DNA of 64,000 bases. Origin: Paracidovorax wautersii. Its GTDB lineage: Bacteria > Pseudomonadota > Gammaproteobacteria > Burkholderiales > Burkholderiaceae_C. Position 1 is the first letter of the stretch. Each line of letters begins with the position of its first letter. The notes beneath the pieces were generated by a model. The model searched no databases, was not told where the DNA came from, and saw only the letters and a program-made list of their open reading frames with translations. Shown one piece after another: positions 24,477-32,591 of this stretch. Position numbers and translations under genes: made by a program. Location: assembly GCF_031453675.1 (NCBI RefSeq), contig NZ_JAVIZX010000001.1, forward strand, positions 4,114,001 to 4,178,000, given 5' to 3'.

Positions 24477-25831
24477 GCGCATTCGGCACCCGTTCGCGCA
24501 GCGCCGGCCGGCGGCTGCGCACCGCCCTGCTCAACGTGCGCGATCTGTTGCTGTCGGCCGGGCCGCTGGCCTTTTTGGCCGTGGCGCTGGTCGTGCTGGC
24601 GTACTGGTGGCTGCAGCCCAATCCGCCGCGCCGCGTCACCCTGGCCACGGGCCCTGCGCAGAGCGCGTACGCCGAATTCGGCCAGCGCTACCAGAAGGCC
24701 CTGGCGGCCGAAGGCATCGAGGTGGTGCTGCGCGAGAGCGACGGCTCATCGGCCAACCTGCAGCTGCTGCGCAGCGGAGAAGCCGACCTGGCCTTCGTAC
24801 AGGGCGGCACCGGGGAACTGCAGCCCGAGGACAGCGACACGCTCGAATCGCTGGGTAGCCTGTTCGTCGAACCCGTGTGGCTGTTCTACCGCGAGGACGC
24901 CGCACGCCGCGTCGACCGCAGCGGCCGTCTCACCCGCCTGGCCCAGCTGCGCGGCCTGCGCGTGAACGTGGGCACGACCGGCAGCGGCGTGCCCACGCTG
25001 ATGGACAAGCTGCTGGAGGCCAACCGCGTGGAGCCACAGGCGCTGAAGCTGTCGCAGCTGGCGCAGACTCCTGCCACCGTAGACTTTCTAGCCGGCCGGC
25101 TCGACGCGCTGGTGTTCGCCTCGGCGCCCGAATCCCTGATGGTGCAGATGCTGCTGCAGACACCCGGCGTGCGGTTGATGGACTTTCCGCAGCACGAGGC
25201 CTATGGCCGGCGCTTTCCTTTCCTCACGCCCGTCACGCTGCCGCGCGGCGTGGTGGACCTGGCGGCCAACGTGCCGCCCAGCGACGTACGGCTGGTGGCC
25301 TCCACCACGTCGCTGCTGGCGCGCGAAGGCACCCATCCGGCGCTGCTGCAACTGTTCGCCCAGGCCGCGCAGACGCTGCACGGCAATGCCGGCTGGTTCA
25401 ACCGGGCGCGCGAGTTTCCCAACACCCGCAACAGCGAACTGCCCATCGCCGCCGAAGGCGACCGCGCCATCAACGAGCCCGCGCCGCTGCTGCAGCGCTA
25501 CCTGCCGTTCTGGCTGGCCAACCTGGTCGAACGCATGTGGCTGGTGCTGGGCATCCTGCTGGCTGCCATGCTGCCGCTGTCGCGCATCGTCCCGCCGCTC
25601 TACCAGTTCCGGGTGCGGTCCCGGGTGTTTCGCGGGTACGGCCGGCTGCGCGAAATCGAGGACGAGATGGAGCTGGGCAACGCCGCGCCCGACGCGCTGC
25701 GCGAACAGCTCGACCGCCTGGAGCACCAGGTGGAAAAGGTGAGCGTGCCCCTGTCGTACGCCGACGAGCTGTATGCGCTGCGCAACCACATCCAGCTGGT
25801 GCGCCGCAAGCTGCCCCGCCCTGCGGCCTGA
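24473..25831 (+). CDS. TAXI-family TRAP-type solute receptor, membrane-anchored
   Basis: 452 residues. An N-terminal helix (about 25-45) anchors a periplasmic TAXI domain: RVTLATGPAQSAYAEFGQRY, SGEADLAFVQGGTG, LRGLRVNVGTTGSGVPTLMD. A second hydrophobic segment (about 345-365, MWLVLGILLAAMLPLSR) and a coiled C-terminal tail (about 385-452) follow. Classical TAXI receptors are free periplasmic proteins that serve a TRAP permease; this one is anchored at both ends and no permease gene is adjacent, so it may sense or present a ligand instead. It is coupled to the upstream peptidase. Confidence 0.85.
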   Translation: MSAFGTRSRSAGRRLRTALLNVRDLLLSAGPLAFLAVALVVLAYWWLQPNPPRRVTLATGPAQSAYAEFGQRYQKALAAEGIEVVLRESDGSSANLQLLRSGEADLAFVQGGTGELQPEDSDTLESLGSLFVEPVWLFYREDAARRVDRSGRLTRLAQLRGLRVNVGTTGSGVPTLMDKLLEANRVEPQALKLSQLAQTPATVDFLAGRLDALVFASAPESLMVQMLLQTPGVRLMDFPQHEAYGRRFPFLTPVTLPRGVVDLAANVPPSDVRLVASTTSLLAREGTHPALLQLFAQAAQTLHGNAGWFNRAREFPNTRNSELPIAAEGDRAINEPAPLLQRYLPFWLANLVERMWLVLGILLAAMLPLSRIVPPLYQFRVRSRVFRGYGRLREIEDEMELGNAAPDALREQLDRLEHQVEKVSVPLSYADELYALRNHIQLVRRKLPRPAA

Positions 25832-25869
25832 CCGCTGATGGCTGGCCGTTGCCGCTGCCGGCGCCGGCC

Positions 25870-28017
25870 TCAGGCGGGGCGGCCCGACCCGCTCGCGCTG
25901 CCGTCGCCGATCACCTCCAGCTGCCCTTGCGCTGCCAGGCGGGACAGCATGCGCAGCGTCATGGATTGCGTGCTGCCATCGGCCGCAGTGAACAGGAACA
26001 GGGTGCGCTGCGGGCTGGACCAGGTGAGCTGGGTGCGCACTGTCTGCTGGTGCCGTCGCAGCGCGATCCACTGCCCGATCTGCAGTGGCAGCGGCACCGG
26101 CGTGTCTGCCGCGTCGGGTGCGCCCGCCAGGCGGGTGCCTGCGGAGGGGGCCATCGCCGGGGCCGTCTGAACCGGCTCGCTGCCTGCCGCGTCATGCATG
26201 TGCCGTGCGGGCCGGCCGGCCTCGTCGTCCGCCAACGCGCTGCCGGGCAACGCGCCGGCCGGGGGCGGCACTCCGCGTTCCAGCGCATCCAGTGCGGCGT
26301 GGTGCCACGCCACGATGCGCTCCAGCACCGCATCGGTCTGGGTACCCGGATCGTGGAGGCGCTGCAGGCCCTCGCGAACGGTGCCCAGCAAACCTGCCAC
26401 GGCAGCGCCCCTGCGGTCCGGCGCAGCGCGCAGCCGGTCGGGTTGGACGCAATCGAACAGCAGAGGCACCACGGCGCGGTAGCCGCCAGCATCTTCGTCG
26501 CGGCCTGGCGCATCGCCCTGCGCGGCGGCCACCACCCGTGCCCACGGCCCGGTGGCAAAGGCCAGCACGTCCGCCGGCACCAGGGCCGCGTCGGGCAGCA
26601 GGCGGAAGGCCGCCGCGGCCTCTTCCGCCTGCAGCCGCTGCCCCTCGGTCTGCATCAGCGCCCGCGCCTGTCCGTCGCGGCGCTCCCGCAGCCGGTCATC
26701 GAGGACGTCCCAGGCGGACTGCAGCACGCCCAGCGCGCGCTCGAACGGCTCGGCATCGCGGATCTCGGCCGACGCCAGGTAGGTGACCGCATCGTCCAGG
26801 AGCCGCAGAAAGCGTGGAAACCCCGGACCGTCGCCGGCAAAGTCCAGACTGCGCAGGGTGAGCGCATTCAGCAGGCGCCGCGCCGGGTGTTGTTCATCGG
26901 TGAAGAAGCGTGCATCGTGCCGCACCAGGCGGCGGATGGGCGCCTTGAGGTGGCGCAGCGCTTGCTGCACCGCGGGATCCAGCCGCGCATCCTGCGCCAG
27001 CGCTTCCAGCATGCGGTGCACGACCTCGGTGGCCCGCCGGGAGGCGTTGCCTGCGGCGGCAGTGGCTGCCTCTGCGGCGCCCGGCTCTCCGGTCAGGTGG
27101 CCGAGCCGCGCCTGCAGCGCCGACCATTCCGCAGCGGCCGTGTCCTGGGCGTCACCCAGCCCCTCCGTGAAGCCGCCACTGGACAGAGCCCCCTCGCCGC
27201 CGGCCATTTCTGAGACGGGCTGCGCACCTGCACGGCCCCGGAGCGCCCATGGCGCGTGCAGCAGGGACGGCACGCTGTCGCCGTCAGCCAGCATCGGCAC
27301 ACGCTGCTCCCCCTTGCGGATGTCCACCCCATCGCCCGCCGTCGCCGTATCCAGGCGGCCAGCCACGGCATGGCCGACCGGCGCCACGCCTTGCTCGCGG
27401 AGGTTCCGCGCCGCACGTTCGTACGCGGGAGCGAGCAGGTGCGACATTGCATCGCCCAAATGCGGCATCCAGGCTTGACGAACCGCGGCCGGCACGCCGG
27501 TATCGGCCACCACCTGCTGCAGGGCGCGGAGGTAGTTCTCAGGGCGCAAGGGGTTGCTGCCGGGCCGCACACTGGGCATCGCCAGTGCCGCGCAGACCAG
27601 GGCATCAAGCTCCGAGAGGGCCGGCTGTGCCGCATGCAGCACGCCCTGCCGGAGGCGGGCCCATTGCAGCTGGGCGGTGATCTCGGCGTCGTCCATCAGG
27701 GCCAGCTCGCCGAAGCCGGGCTCAGCACCAGGGTCCCGGCGCAAGGGCTCCGCATGCAGCGGGGCCGTGTCGGCAAAGCAAGCCGCCAGGGCCGGGCCCC
27801 ATGCCGCCGCCAGACCGGCGGCTTGCTGGCGCAACTGCTGCAGCGCCTCGTCGGCCTGCTGGCGCTGCAGCGGTGACTGCGCAGCCCTCTGGGCGCGGCC
27901 CAGGGCGTGCTGCGCGGCATCGGTCATTTCCCGCATGAGCGCCTCACCCTCCTGCGCGGCGCGGGCCACGCAGGCATGGAGCGCCGCAGAGGCACCGGGT
28001 ACGGACGCAACAGCCAT
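25870..28017 (-). CDS. DUF1631 family protein
   Basis: 715 residues from ATG 28017. It is mostly helical and Ala/Arg/Leu-rich, with no membrane segment or signal peptide. The match is to the long betaproteobacterial DUF1631 family: the N-terminal part has ELALMDDAEITAQLQWARLR, a region FRRLDDAVTYL-like (FLRLLDDAVTYLASAEIRDA) is in the middle, and the C-terminal end has the PilZ-like RTQLTWSSPQRTLFLFTAAD and STQSMTLRMLSRLAAQGQLE. The C-terminal PilZ-like stretch suggests possible cyclic-di-GMP-linked regulation, but the function is unknown. It is convergent with the TAXI gene and lies 64 bp after the end of ettA. Confidence 0.8.
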   Translation of the reverse strand: MAVASVPGASAALHACVARAAQEGEALMREMTDAAQHALGRAQRAAQSPLQRQQADEALQQLRQQAAGLAAAWGPALAACFADTAPLHAEPLRRDPGAEPGFGELALMDDAEITAQLQWARLRQGVLHAAQPALSELDALVCAALAMPSVRPGSNPLRPENYLRALQQVVADTGVPAAVRQAWMPHLGDAMSHLLAPAYERAARNLREQGVAPVGHAVAGRLDTATAGDGVDIRKGEQRVPMLADGDSVPSLLHAPWALRGRAGAQPVSEMAGGEGALSSGGFTEGLGDAQDTAAAEWSALQARLGHLTGEPGAAEAATAAAGNASRRATEVVHRMLEALAQDARLDPAVQQALRHLKAPIRRLVRHDARFFTDEQHPARRLLNALTLRSLDFAGDGPGFPRFLRLLDDAVTYLASAEIRDAEPFERALGVLQSAWDVLDDRLRERRDGQARALMQTEGQRLQAEEAAAAFRLLPDAALVPADVLAFATGPWARVVAAAQGDAPGRDEDAGGYRAVVPLLFDCVQPDRLRAAPDRRGAAVAGLLGTVREGLQRLHDPGTQTDAVLERIVAWHHAALDALERGVPPPAGALPGSALADDEAGRPARHMHDAAGSEPVQTAPAMAPSAGTRLAGAPDAADTPVPLPLQIGQWIALRRHQQTVRTQLTWSSPQRTLFLFTAADGSTQSMTLRMLSRLAAQGQLEVIGDGSASGSGRPA

Positions 28018-28081
28018 ACGGCGGAAGATGGGGCAGCAGCGTGGCCAGCGCAACGCCGGCCGCGAAGACGCCCGCGGCTGC

Positions 28082-29743
28082 TTACTTCAGCGCCTTGTAG
28101 CGCATCCGCTTGGGCTTGGCGCCCTCTTCGCCCAGGCGCTTCTTCTTGTCGGCTTCGTACTCCTGGTAGTTACCGTCGAAGAACACCCACTGGCTATCGC
28201 CTTCGGCCGCCAGGATGTGCGTGGCGATGCGATCGAGGAACCAGCGGTCATGGCTGATGACCATCACGGTGCCCGCGTACTCCAGCAGCGCGTCTTCCAG
28301 GGCCCGCAGGGTTTCCACGTCCAGGTCGTTCGAAGGCTCGTCGAGCATCAGCACGTTGCCGCCCTGGATCAGGGTCTTGGCCAAATGCAGGCGGCCTCGT
28401 TCACCGCCGGACAGGTTGCCGACCTTCTTCTGCTGGTCCTGGCCGTTGAAGTTGAAGCGGCCCGCGTAGGCCCGCGAAGCCATCTGGAACTTGCCCACGG
28501 TGATGATGTCCAGGCCGCCCGAGATGTCTTCCCAGACGGTCTTCTCGTCCGCGAGCGCATCGCGGTGCTGGTCCACGAAGGCCATCTTCACGGTCTGGCC
28601 GATCTCCACTTCGCCCGAATCGGGCTGCTCCTTGCCGGCGATCAGCTTGAACAGCGTGGACTTGCCGGCGCCGTTCGGGCCGATGATCCCGACGATGGCG
28701 CCGGCCGGGATGTTCATCGACAGGTTGTCGATCAGCACGCGGTCGCCGAACGACTTGGAGACGTTCTTGAACTCGATCACCTTGCTGCCCAGGCGCTCGG
28801 CCACAGGAATGAAGATTTCCTGCGTTTCATTGCGCTGCTGGTATTCGTAATCGCTCAGTTCCTCGAAGCGCGCGATACGGGCCTTGGACTTGGCCTGGCG
28901 CCCCTTGGCGTTCTGGCGCACCCATTCCAGTTCCTTCTTCAGGGCCTTGGCGCGGGCTTCCTCGCCCTTCTGTTCGGCTTCCAGGCGGTTGCCCTTCTGC
29001 ACCAGCCAGTCGGAGTAATTGCCCTTGTAGGGAATGCCGTGGCCCCGGTCCAGTTCCAGAATCCACTCGGCCGCGTTGTCCAGGAAGTAGCGATCGTGGG
29101 TGATGGCCACCACGGTGCCTGTGAAGCGGTGCAGGAACTGCTCCAGCCAGTCGACGGACTCGGCGTCCAAGTGGTTGGTGGGTTCGTCCAGCAGCAGCAT
29201 GTCGGGCTTTGAGAGCAGCAGCTTGCACAGCGCCACGCGGCGCTTTTCGCCCCCAGACAGCAGGCCGACCTTCGCGTCCCAGGGCGGCAGGCGCAACGCG
29301 TCGGCTGCGATTTCCAGCTGGTGTTCCGAGTCGGTGCCGGCGGCGGCGATCACGGCCTCCAGCTGGCCTTGCTCTGCGGCCAGGGCATCGAAATCGGCGT
29401 CGGGTTCGGCGTAGGCGGCGTACACCTCTTCCAGGCGGGCGCGGGCGTTGTTGACCTCGGCCATGGCTTCTTCCACCGCCTGGCGCACGGTGTGCTCAGG
29501 ATCGAGCTGCGGTTCCTGCGGCAGGTAACCGATGGACAGGCCCGCCATCGGGATGGCTTCACCCTCGATTTCCTTGTCCACGCCGGCCATGATCTTCAGC
29601 AGCGACGACTTGCCCGAGCCGTTGAGGCCCAGCACGCCGATCTTGGCACCAGGGAAGAACGACAAGGAGATGTCCTTCAAGATCTGCCGCTTGGGCGGCA
29701 CGGTCTTGGTGACGTGATTCATTGAAAAAACGTATTGCGCCAT
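28082..29743 (-). CDS. ettA: Energy-dependent translational throttle protein EttA (ABC-F)
   Basis: 553 residues, two ABC ATPase domains in one chain and no membrane domain. Domain 1: Walker A GLNGSGKSSLLKI (about 39-51), signature LSGGEKRRVALCKLLLSKPD, Walker B LLLDEPTNHLDAESVDWLEQ. An ABC-F linker (about 240-305) precedes domain 2: GPNGAGKSTLFKLIAG, NLSGGERGRLHLAKTLIQGG and VLMLDEPSNDLDVETLRALE. The EttA subgroup is set by the P-site tRNA-interaction motif in the linker and the C-terminal FFDGNYQEYEADKKKRLGEE. It gates ribosome entry into elongation in response to ADP/ATP ratio. The gene follows the orphan epsilon gene across a terminator. Confidence 0.96.
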   Translation of the reverse strand: MAQYVFSMNHVTKTVPPKRQILKDISLSFFPGAKIGVLGLNGSGKSSLLKIMAGVDKEIEGEAIPMAGLSIGYLPQEPQLDPEHTVRQAVEEAMAEVNNARARLEEVYAAYAEPDADFDALAAEQGQLEAVIAAAGTDSEHQLEIAADALRLPPWDAKVGLLSGGEKRRVALCKLLLSKPDMLLLDEPTNHLDAESVDWLEQFLHRFTGTVVAITHDRYFLDNAAEWILELDRGHGIPYKGNYSDWLVQKGNRLEAEQKGEEARAKALKKELEWVRQNAKGRQAKSKARIARFEELSDYEYQQRNETQEIFIPVAERLGSKVIEFKNVSKSFGDRVLIDNLSMNIPAGAIVGIIGPNGAGKSTLFKLIAGKEQPDSGEVEIGQTVKMAFVDQHRDALADEKTVWEDISGGLDIITVGKFQMASRAYAGRFNFNGQDQQKKVGNLSGGERGRLHLAKTLIQGGNVLMLDEPSNDLDVETLRALEDALLEYAGTVMVISHDRWFLDRIATHILAAEGDSQWVFFDGNYQEYEADKKKRLGEEGAKPKRMRYKALK

Positions 29744-29784
29744 TGGCTCTCTTTCCTAAAGGGGGTTGCGTGTCCGGCAGAACG

Positions 29785-29811
29785 AAAAAAAGCGGCCTGC
29801 AGCGAGGCCGC
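29785..29811 (-). terminator. Intrinsic terminator after the epsilon-like gene
   Basis: Minus strand: GCGGCCT, 6-nt loop, AGGCCGC, then seven T. A perfect 7-bp stem between the epsilon-like gene and ettA, so ettA probably has its own promoter in the remaining 40 bp. Confidence 0.85.
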
Positions 29812-29882
29812 GCCGGAAGACGCGTTGGTCGCATTATCGGATGCTTTGGCCGGCGAGCCCTTCCGCCCGGGGAAGCGGCCCT

Positions 29883-30323
29883 TCAGGAGCGCTTGCTGCG
29901 GCGGATTTCCTGGCTCCACTGGGCTGCAGCCTGCACGAGCTCGGCCTGCAGCTGCGCATGGTCGATGCCGGCCAGTTCGGAATGCAGCAGGCTGGACGCT
30001 TCCTGCCGCGCGGCATCGGCGCGGGCCGCATCGAGGTCGGCGCTGCGCACGGCCGTGTCCGCCAGCACCGTGACCCCCTGCGGCTGAGACTCGACGAAGC
30101 CGCCGGACACATAGACGGAAATGCGCTCGTCCTGTGGCGTCACCACGTGCACGAAACCCTCGCGCAGGCGGGTGAGCAAGGGGGTATGGCCGCGCAGAAT
30201 GCCGAAGGCACCCTCTGCGCCCGGCAGCGTGACAACCCGCACGGCGCCGGACCAGACGACGCCCTCCATATTGACGATTTCCAGCCGCAGGTCGCTCCCC
30301 GCGTTCGATTCAGCAGATGACAT
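29883..30323 (-). CDS. Orphan F1-ATPase epsilon-subunit-like protein
   Basis: 146 residues from ATG 30323. It matches the epsilon subunit N-terminal beta-sandwich: LRLEIVNMEGVVWSGAVRVV, TLPGAEGAFGILRGHTPLLT, YVSGGFVESQPQGVTVLADT and the two-helix C-terminal end DLDAARADAARQEASSLLHS. In the F-ATPase operon this gene follows atpD; here there is no other ATP synthase gene within 30 kb. It may be a second, stand-alone copy, for example an extra inhibitor-type epsilon, or a member of an ATPase found elsewhere. A strong terminator follows, so it is a single-gene transcript. The upstream in-frame extension to 30443 lacks any family similarity. Confidence 0.75.
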   Translation of the reverse strand: MSSAESNAGSDLRLEIVNMEGVVWSGAVRVVTLPGAEGAFGILRGHTPLLTRLREGFVHVVTPQDERISVYVSGGFVESQPQGVTVLADTAVRSADLDAARADAARQEASSLLHSELAGIDHAQLQAELVQAAAQWSQEIRRSKRS

Positions 30324-30618
30324 GCCGCCCACTCTACTCCTGCAGTCCGCCGCGGCGGGTGATCCACCGCAGCCCTGGAGACGAAAATCAGTGTATCGGT
30401 GCGCCGGGTGCCGAACCACGCTCCGGCGCAAGTCGTGACACAATAGGGCCTCAGCCGCCGGCTCCAGTTACCGGCGGCCTCAGCGATCCGCTGGGGACAT
30501 GGACGCAGCCTTGCGCTCCGGCTCCCACTTCTGAACCCATCTGCCTTTGACTGGCTGCAGCCCCACGGGCTTGCAACAGGCCGATGCCCCAGGCGCCCTG
30601 GACAGGGTGCTTCCTTGA
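30324..30618. other. Divergent leader region between the epsilon-like and rhlE genes
   Basis: 295 bp with no supported gene. It holds the promoters of both divergent genes and, on the plus strand, a perfect 8-bp hairpin (see 30454-30478) that would lie in a long 5' leader of rhlE. A CACAAT -10-like hexamer lies near 30438, just before the hairpin. Confidence 0.5.
30454..30478 (+). promoter_or_regulatory. Stable hairpin in the rhlE 5' leader
   Basis: GCCGCCGG, 9-nt loop, CCGGCGGC, flanked on both sides by CCTCAG (30449 and 30479). It lies 140 nt before the start of the RNA helicase gene. There is no T-tract, so it is not a standard terminator; it may stabilise or autoregulate the helicase mRNA. 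Confidence 0.5.
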
Positions 30619-32397
30619 ATGAACTTTGACGAACTGAACCTGGCCCCCGCCATTCTGCAGGCTGTGCGCGAACAGGGCTACGAGACTCCCACGCCCATCC
30701 AGGCGCAGGCCATTCCCGCTGTGCTCGACGGCCACGACCTGCTGGCCGGCGCACAGACGGGCACCGGCAAGACCGCTGCCTTCACCTTGCCCATGCTGAC
30801 CCGCCTGTCGCAGGGCACGGCTCCCAAGAGCAAGTTCGGCGGCAAGGGTATCCGTGCCCTGGTGCTGACCCCCACCCGCGAACTCGCCGCGCAGGTCGAA
30901 GAGTCCGTGCGCGACTACGGCAAGTACCTCGATATCAATTCCACCGTCGTCTTCGGCGGCGTGGGCATGAACCCGCAGATCGACCGCATCAAGCGCGGTG
31001 TCGACGTGCTGGTCGCCACGCCCGGCCGCCTGCTGGACCTGCAGCAGCAGGGCTTCCTGGACCTGTCCACCGTCGAGATCCTGGTGCTGGACGAAGCCGA
31101 CCGCATGCTCGACATGGGCTTCATCCATGACGTGAAGAAGGTCCTGGCCCTGGTGCCCAAGGACAAGCAGAGCCTGCTGTTCTCCGCCACCTTCAGCGAC
31201 GAGATCCGCGAGTTGGCCAACACGCTGCTCAAGAACCCCCAGAGCATCCAGGTCACGCCCCGCAACACGACGGTGCAGCGCATCACGCAGGTGATCCACC
31301 CCGTGGGCCGCGGCAAGAAGAAGCAGGTGCTGCTGCACATCATCCAGCAGCACAACTGGAGCCAGGTGCTGGTGTTCACGCGCACCAAGTTCGGCGCCAA
31401 CAACGTGGCTGAATTCCTCACCAAGAACGGCGTGCAGGCCATGGCGCTGCACGGCAACAAGAGCCAAAGCGCCCGCACGCAGGCACTGGCCGGCTTCAAG
31501 AGCGGCGATATCCGCGCACTGGTCGCCACCGACATCGCGGCCCGCGGCATCGACATCGACGAGCTGCCGCACGTCGTCAACTACGAAATCCCCAACGTTC
31601 CTGAAGACTACGTGCACCGCATCGGCCGCACGGGCCGCGCCGGCGCCACCGGCGAGGCCGTGAGCCTGGTCTGCATGGACGAAGAGGGCTTCATGATGGA
31701 GATCGAACGCTTCACCAAACAGGAGATCCCTGTGCAGGTGCTCGAAGGCTTCGGTCCCGACGCCGATGAAAAGGCCGAGCCCATCGCCATGGGCCGCCAG
31801 ACCATCTGGGGCGGCGCGGGCAAGCCGCCCAGCCGCGAGGTCATGCAGGCGGCCGCCAAGGCTGCACGCAGCGAAATGATGGACCGCATCCGCGCCAACA
31901 AGGCCGGCCAGGGCGAGTCGCGCGGCGCCGGCAAGCCCTCGGGCGGTGGCGGCAACGGCGGTGGACAGCGCGCCAATGGCGGCGGCCGCGGCAACGGCCC
32001 GCGTGCCGGCGGCCCCAATGGTCCTGCCGGTGCTCCGCGCGGCCAGGGTCAAGGCCAGGGCCAGGGCGGCAATGCCGCTGGCCGGGGCCGCAATCGCCCC
32101 CGCTCCGGTGGCGGTGACGGCGAGCGCTTCGACGACAGCCAACCGCGCCGCGAGAACGCCCACCTGGGCACGCAGCTGGGCACGCATCTCGGCGCGGGCC
32201 GCGGCGGCTCCGGCGGCGGCCAGCCCGATCCGATGCGCACCAGTGTGGACAGCATGGCCGGCGGCCGTGGTCGCCATGGCGGCGGCTTCCGGGGCGGCAA
32301 CGGCGGTGGGTTCGGCGGCGGTGGCCGCAGCGGCGGCGGCGGTGGTGGTGGGAACCGGGGCCCCCGCGGCGGCGGTGGCGGCGGCTACGGCCGTTGA
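30619..32397 (+). CDS. rhlE: DEAD-box RNA helicase RhlE
   Basis: 592 residues. Helicase domain 1: Q motif [13 protein letters not shown], Walker [25 protein letters not shown] ([13 protein letters not shown]), SAT (LLFSATF). Domain 2: [24 protein letters not shown] and [12 protein letters not shown]. The C-terminal 180 residues are a Gly/Arg/Asn-rich low-complexity tail (many GGG, RGN and QGQGQ runs) that probably binds RNA and could drive phase separation. The start ATG at 30619 is the family start ([16 protein letters not shown]). It ends 33 bp before a strong terminator. Confidence 0.96.
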   Translation: MNFDELNLAPAILQAVREQGYETPTPIQAQAIPAVLDGHDLLAGAQTGTGKTAAFTLPMLTRLSQGTAPKSKFGGKGIRALVLTPTRELAAQVEESVRDYGKYLDINSTVVFGGVGMNPQIDRIKRGVDVLVATPGRLLDLQQQGFLDLSTVEILVLDEADRMLDMGFIHDVKKVLALVPKDKQSLLFSATFSDEIRELANTLLKNPQSIQVTPRNTTVQRITQVIHPVGRGKKKQVLLHIIQQHNWSQVLVFTRTKFGANNVAEFLTKNGVQAMALHGNKSQSARTQALAGFKSGDIRALVATDIAARGIDIDELPHVVNYEIPNVPEDYVHRIGRTGRAGATGEAVSLVCMDEEGFMMEIERFTKQEIPVQVLEGFGPDADEKAEPIAMGRQTIWGGAGKPPSREVMQAAAKAARSEMMDRIRANKAGQGESRGAGKPSGGGGNGGGQRANGGGRGNGPRAGGPNGPAGAPRGQGQGQGQGGNAAGRGRNRPRSGGGDGERFDDSQPRRENAHLGTQLGTHLGAGRGGSGGGQPDPMRTSVDSMAGGRGRHGGGFRGGNGGGFGGGGRSGGGGGGGNRGPRGGGGGGYGR

Positions 32398-32430
32398 GCG
32401 ATTACGCGAGCGAGCACGCTCGCACGCAAG

Positions 32431-32456
32431 AGCGGCCTTCGGGCCGCTTTTTTTTT
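32431..32456 (+). terminator. Intrinsic terminator after rhlE
   Basis: AGCGGCC, loop TTCG, GGCCGCT, then nine T. The same UUCG-loop design as at 12734. Confidence 0.9.
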
Positions 32457-32591
32457 GGTGCATCCGCTAGCGACTTCCTATTCACCGGCGCAACAATCCC
32501 CGCCACCGGGTAAGCCAGCCTACAGACCCATCTTTTGCGGCGGGTAACATTCGTCACAAGAGCAGCTTGCGCCTCACCAAGGCACCATCCC

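Noticed and set aside
30451-32463. A 670-codon minus-strand frame opposite rhlE
   Set aside because: Antisense of the Gly-rich helicase gene; Ala-rich low complexity with no motif.
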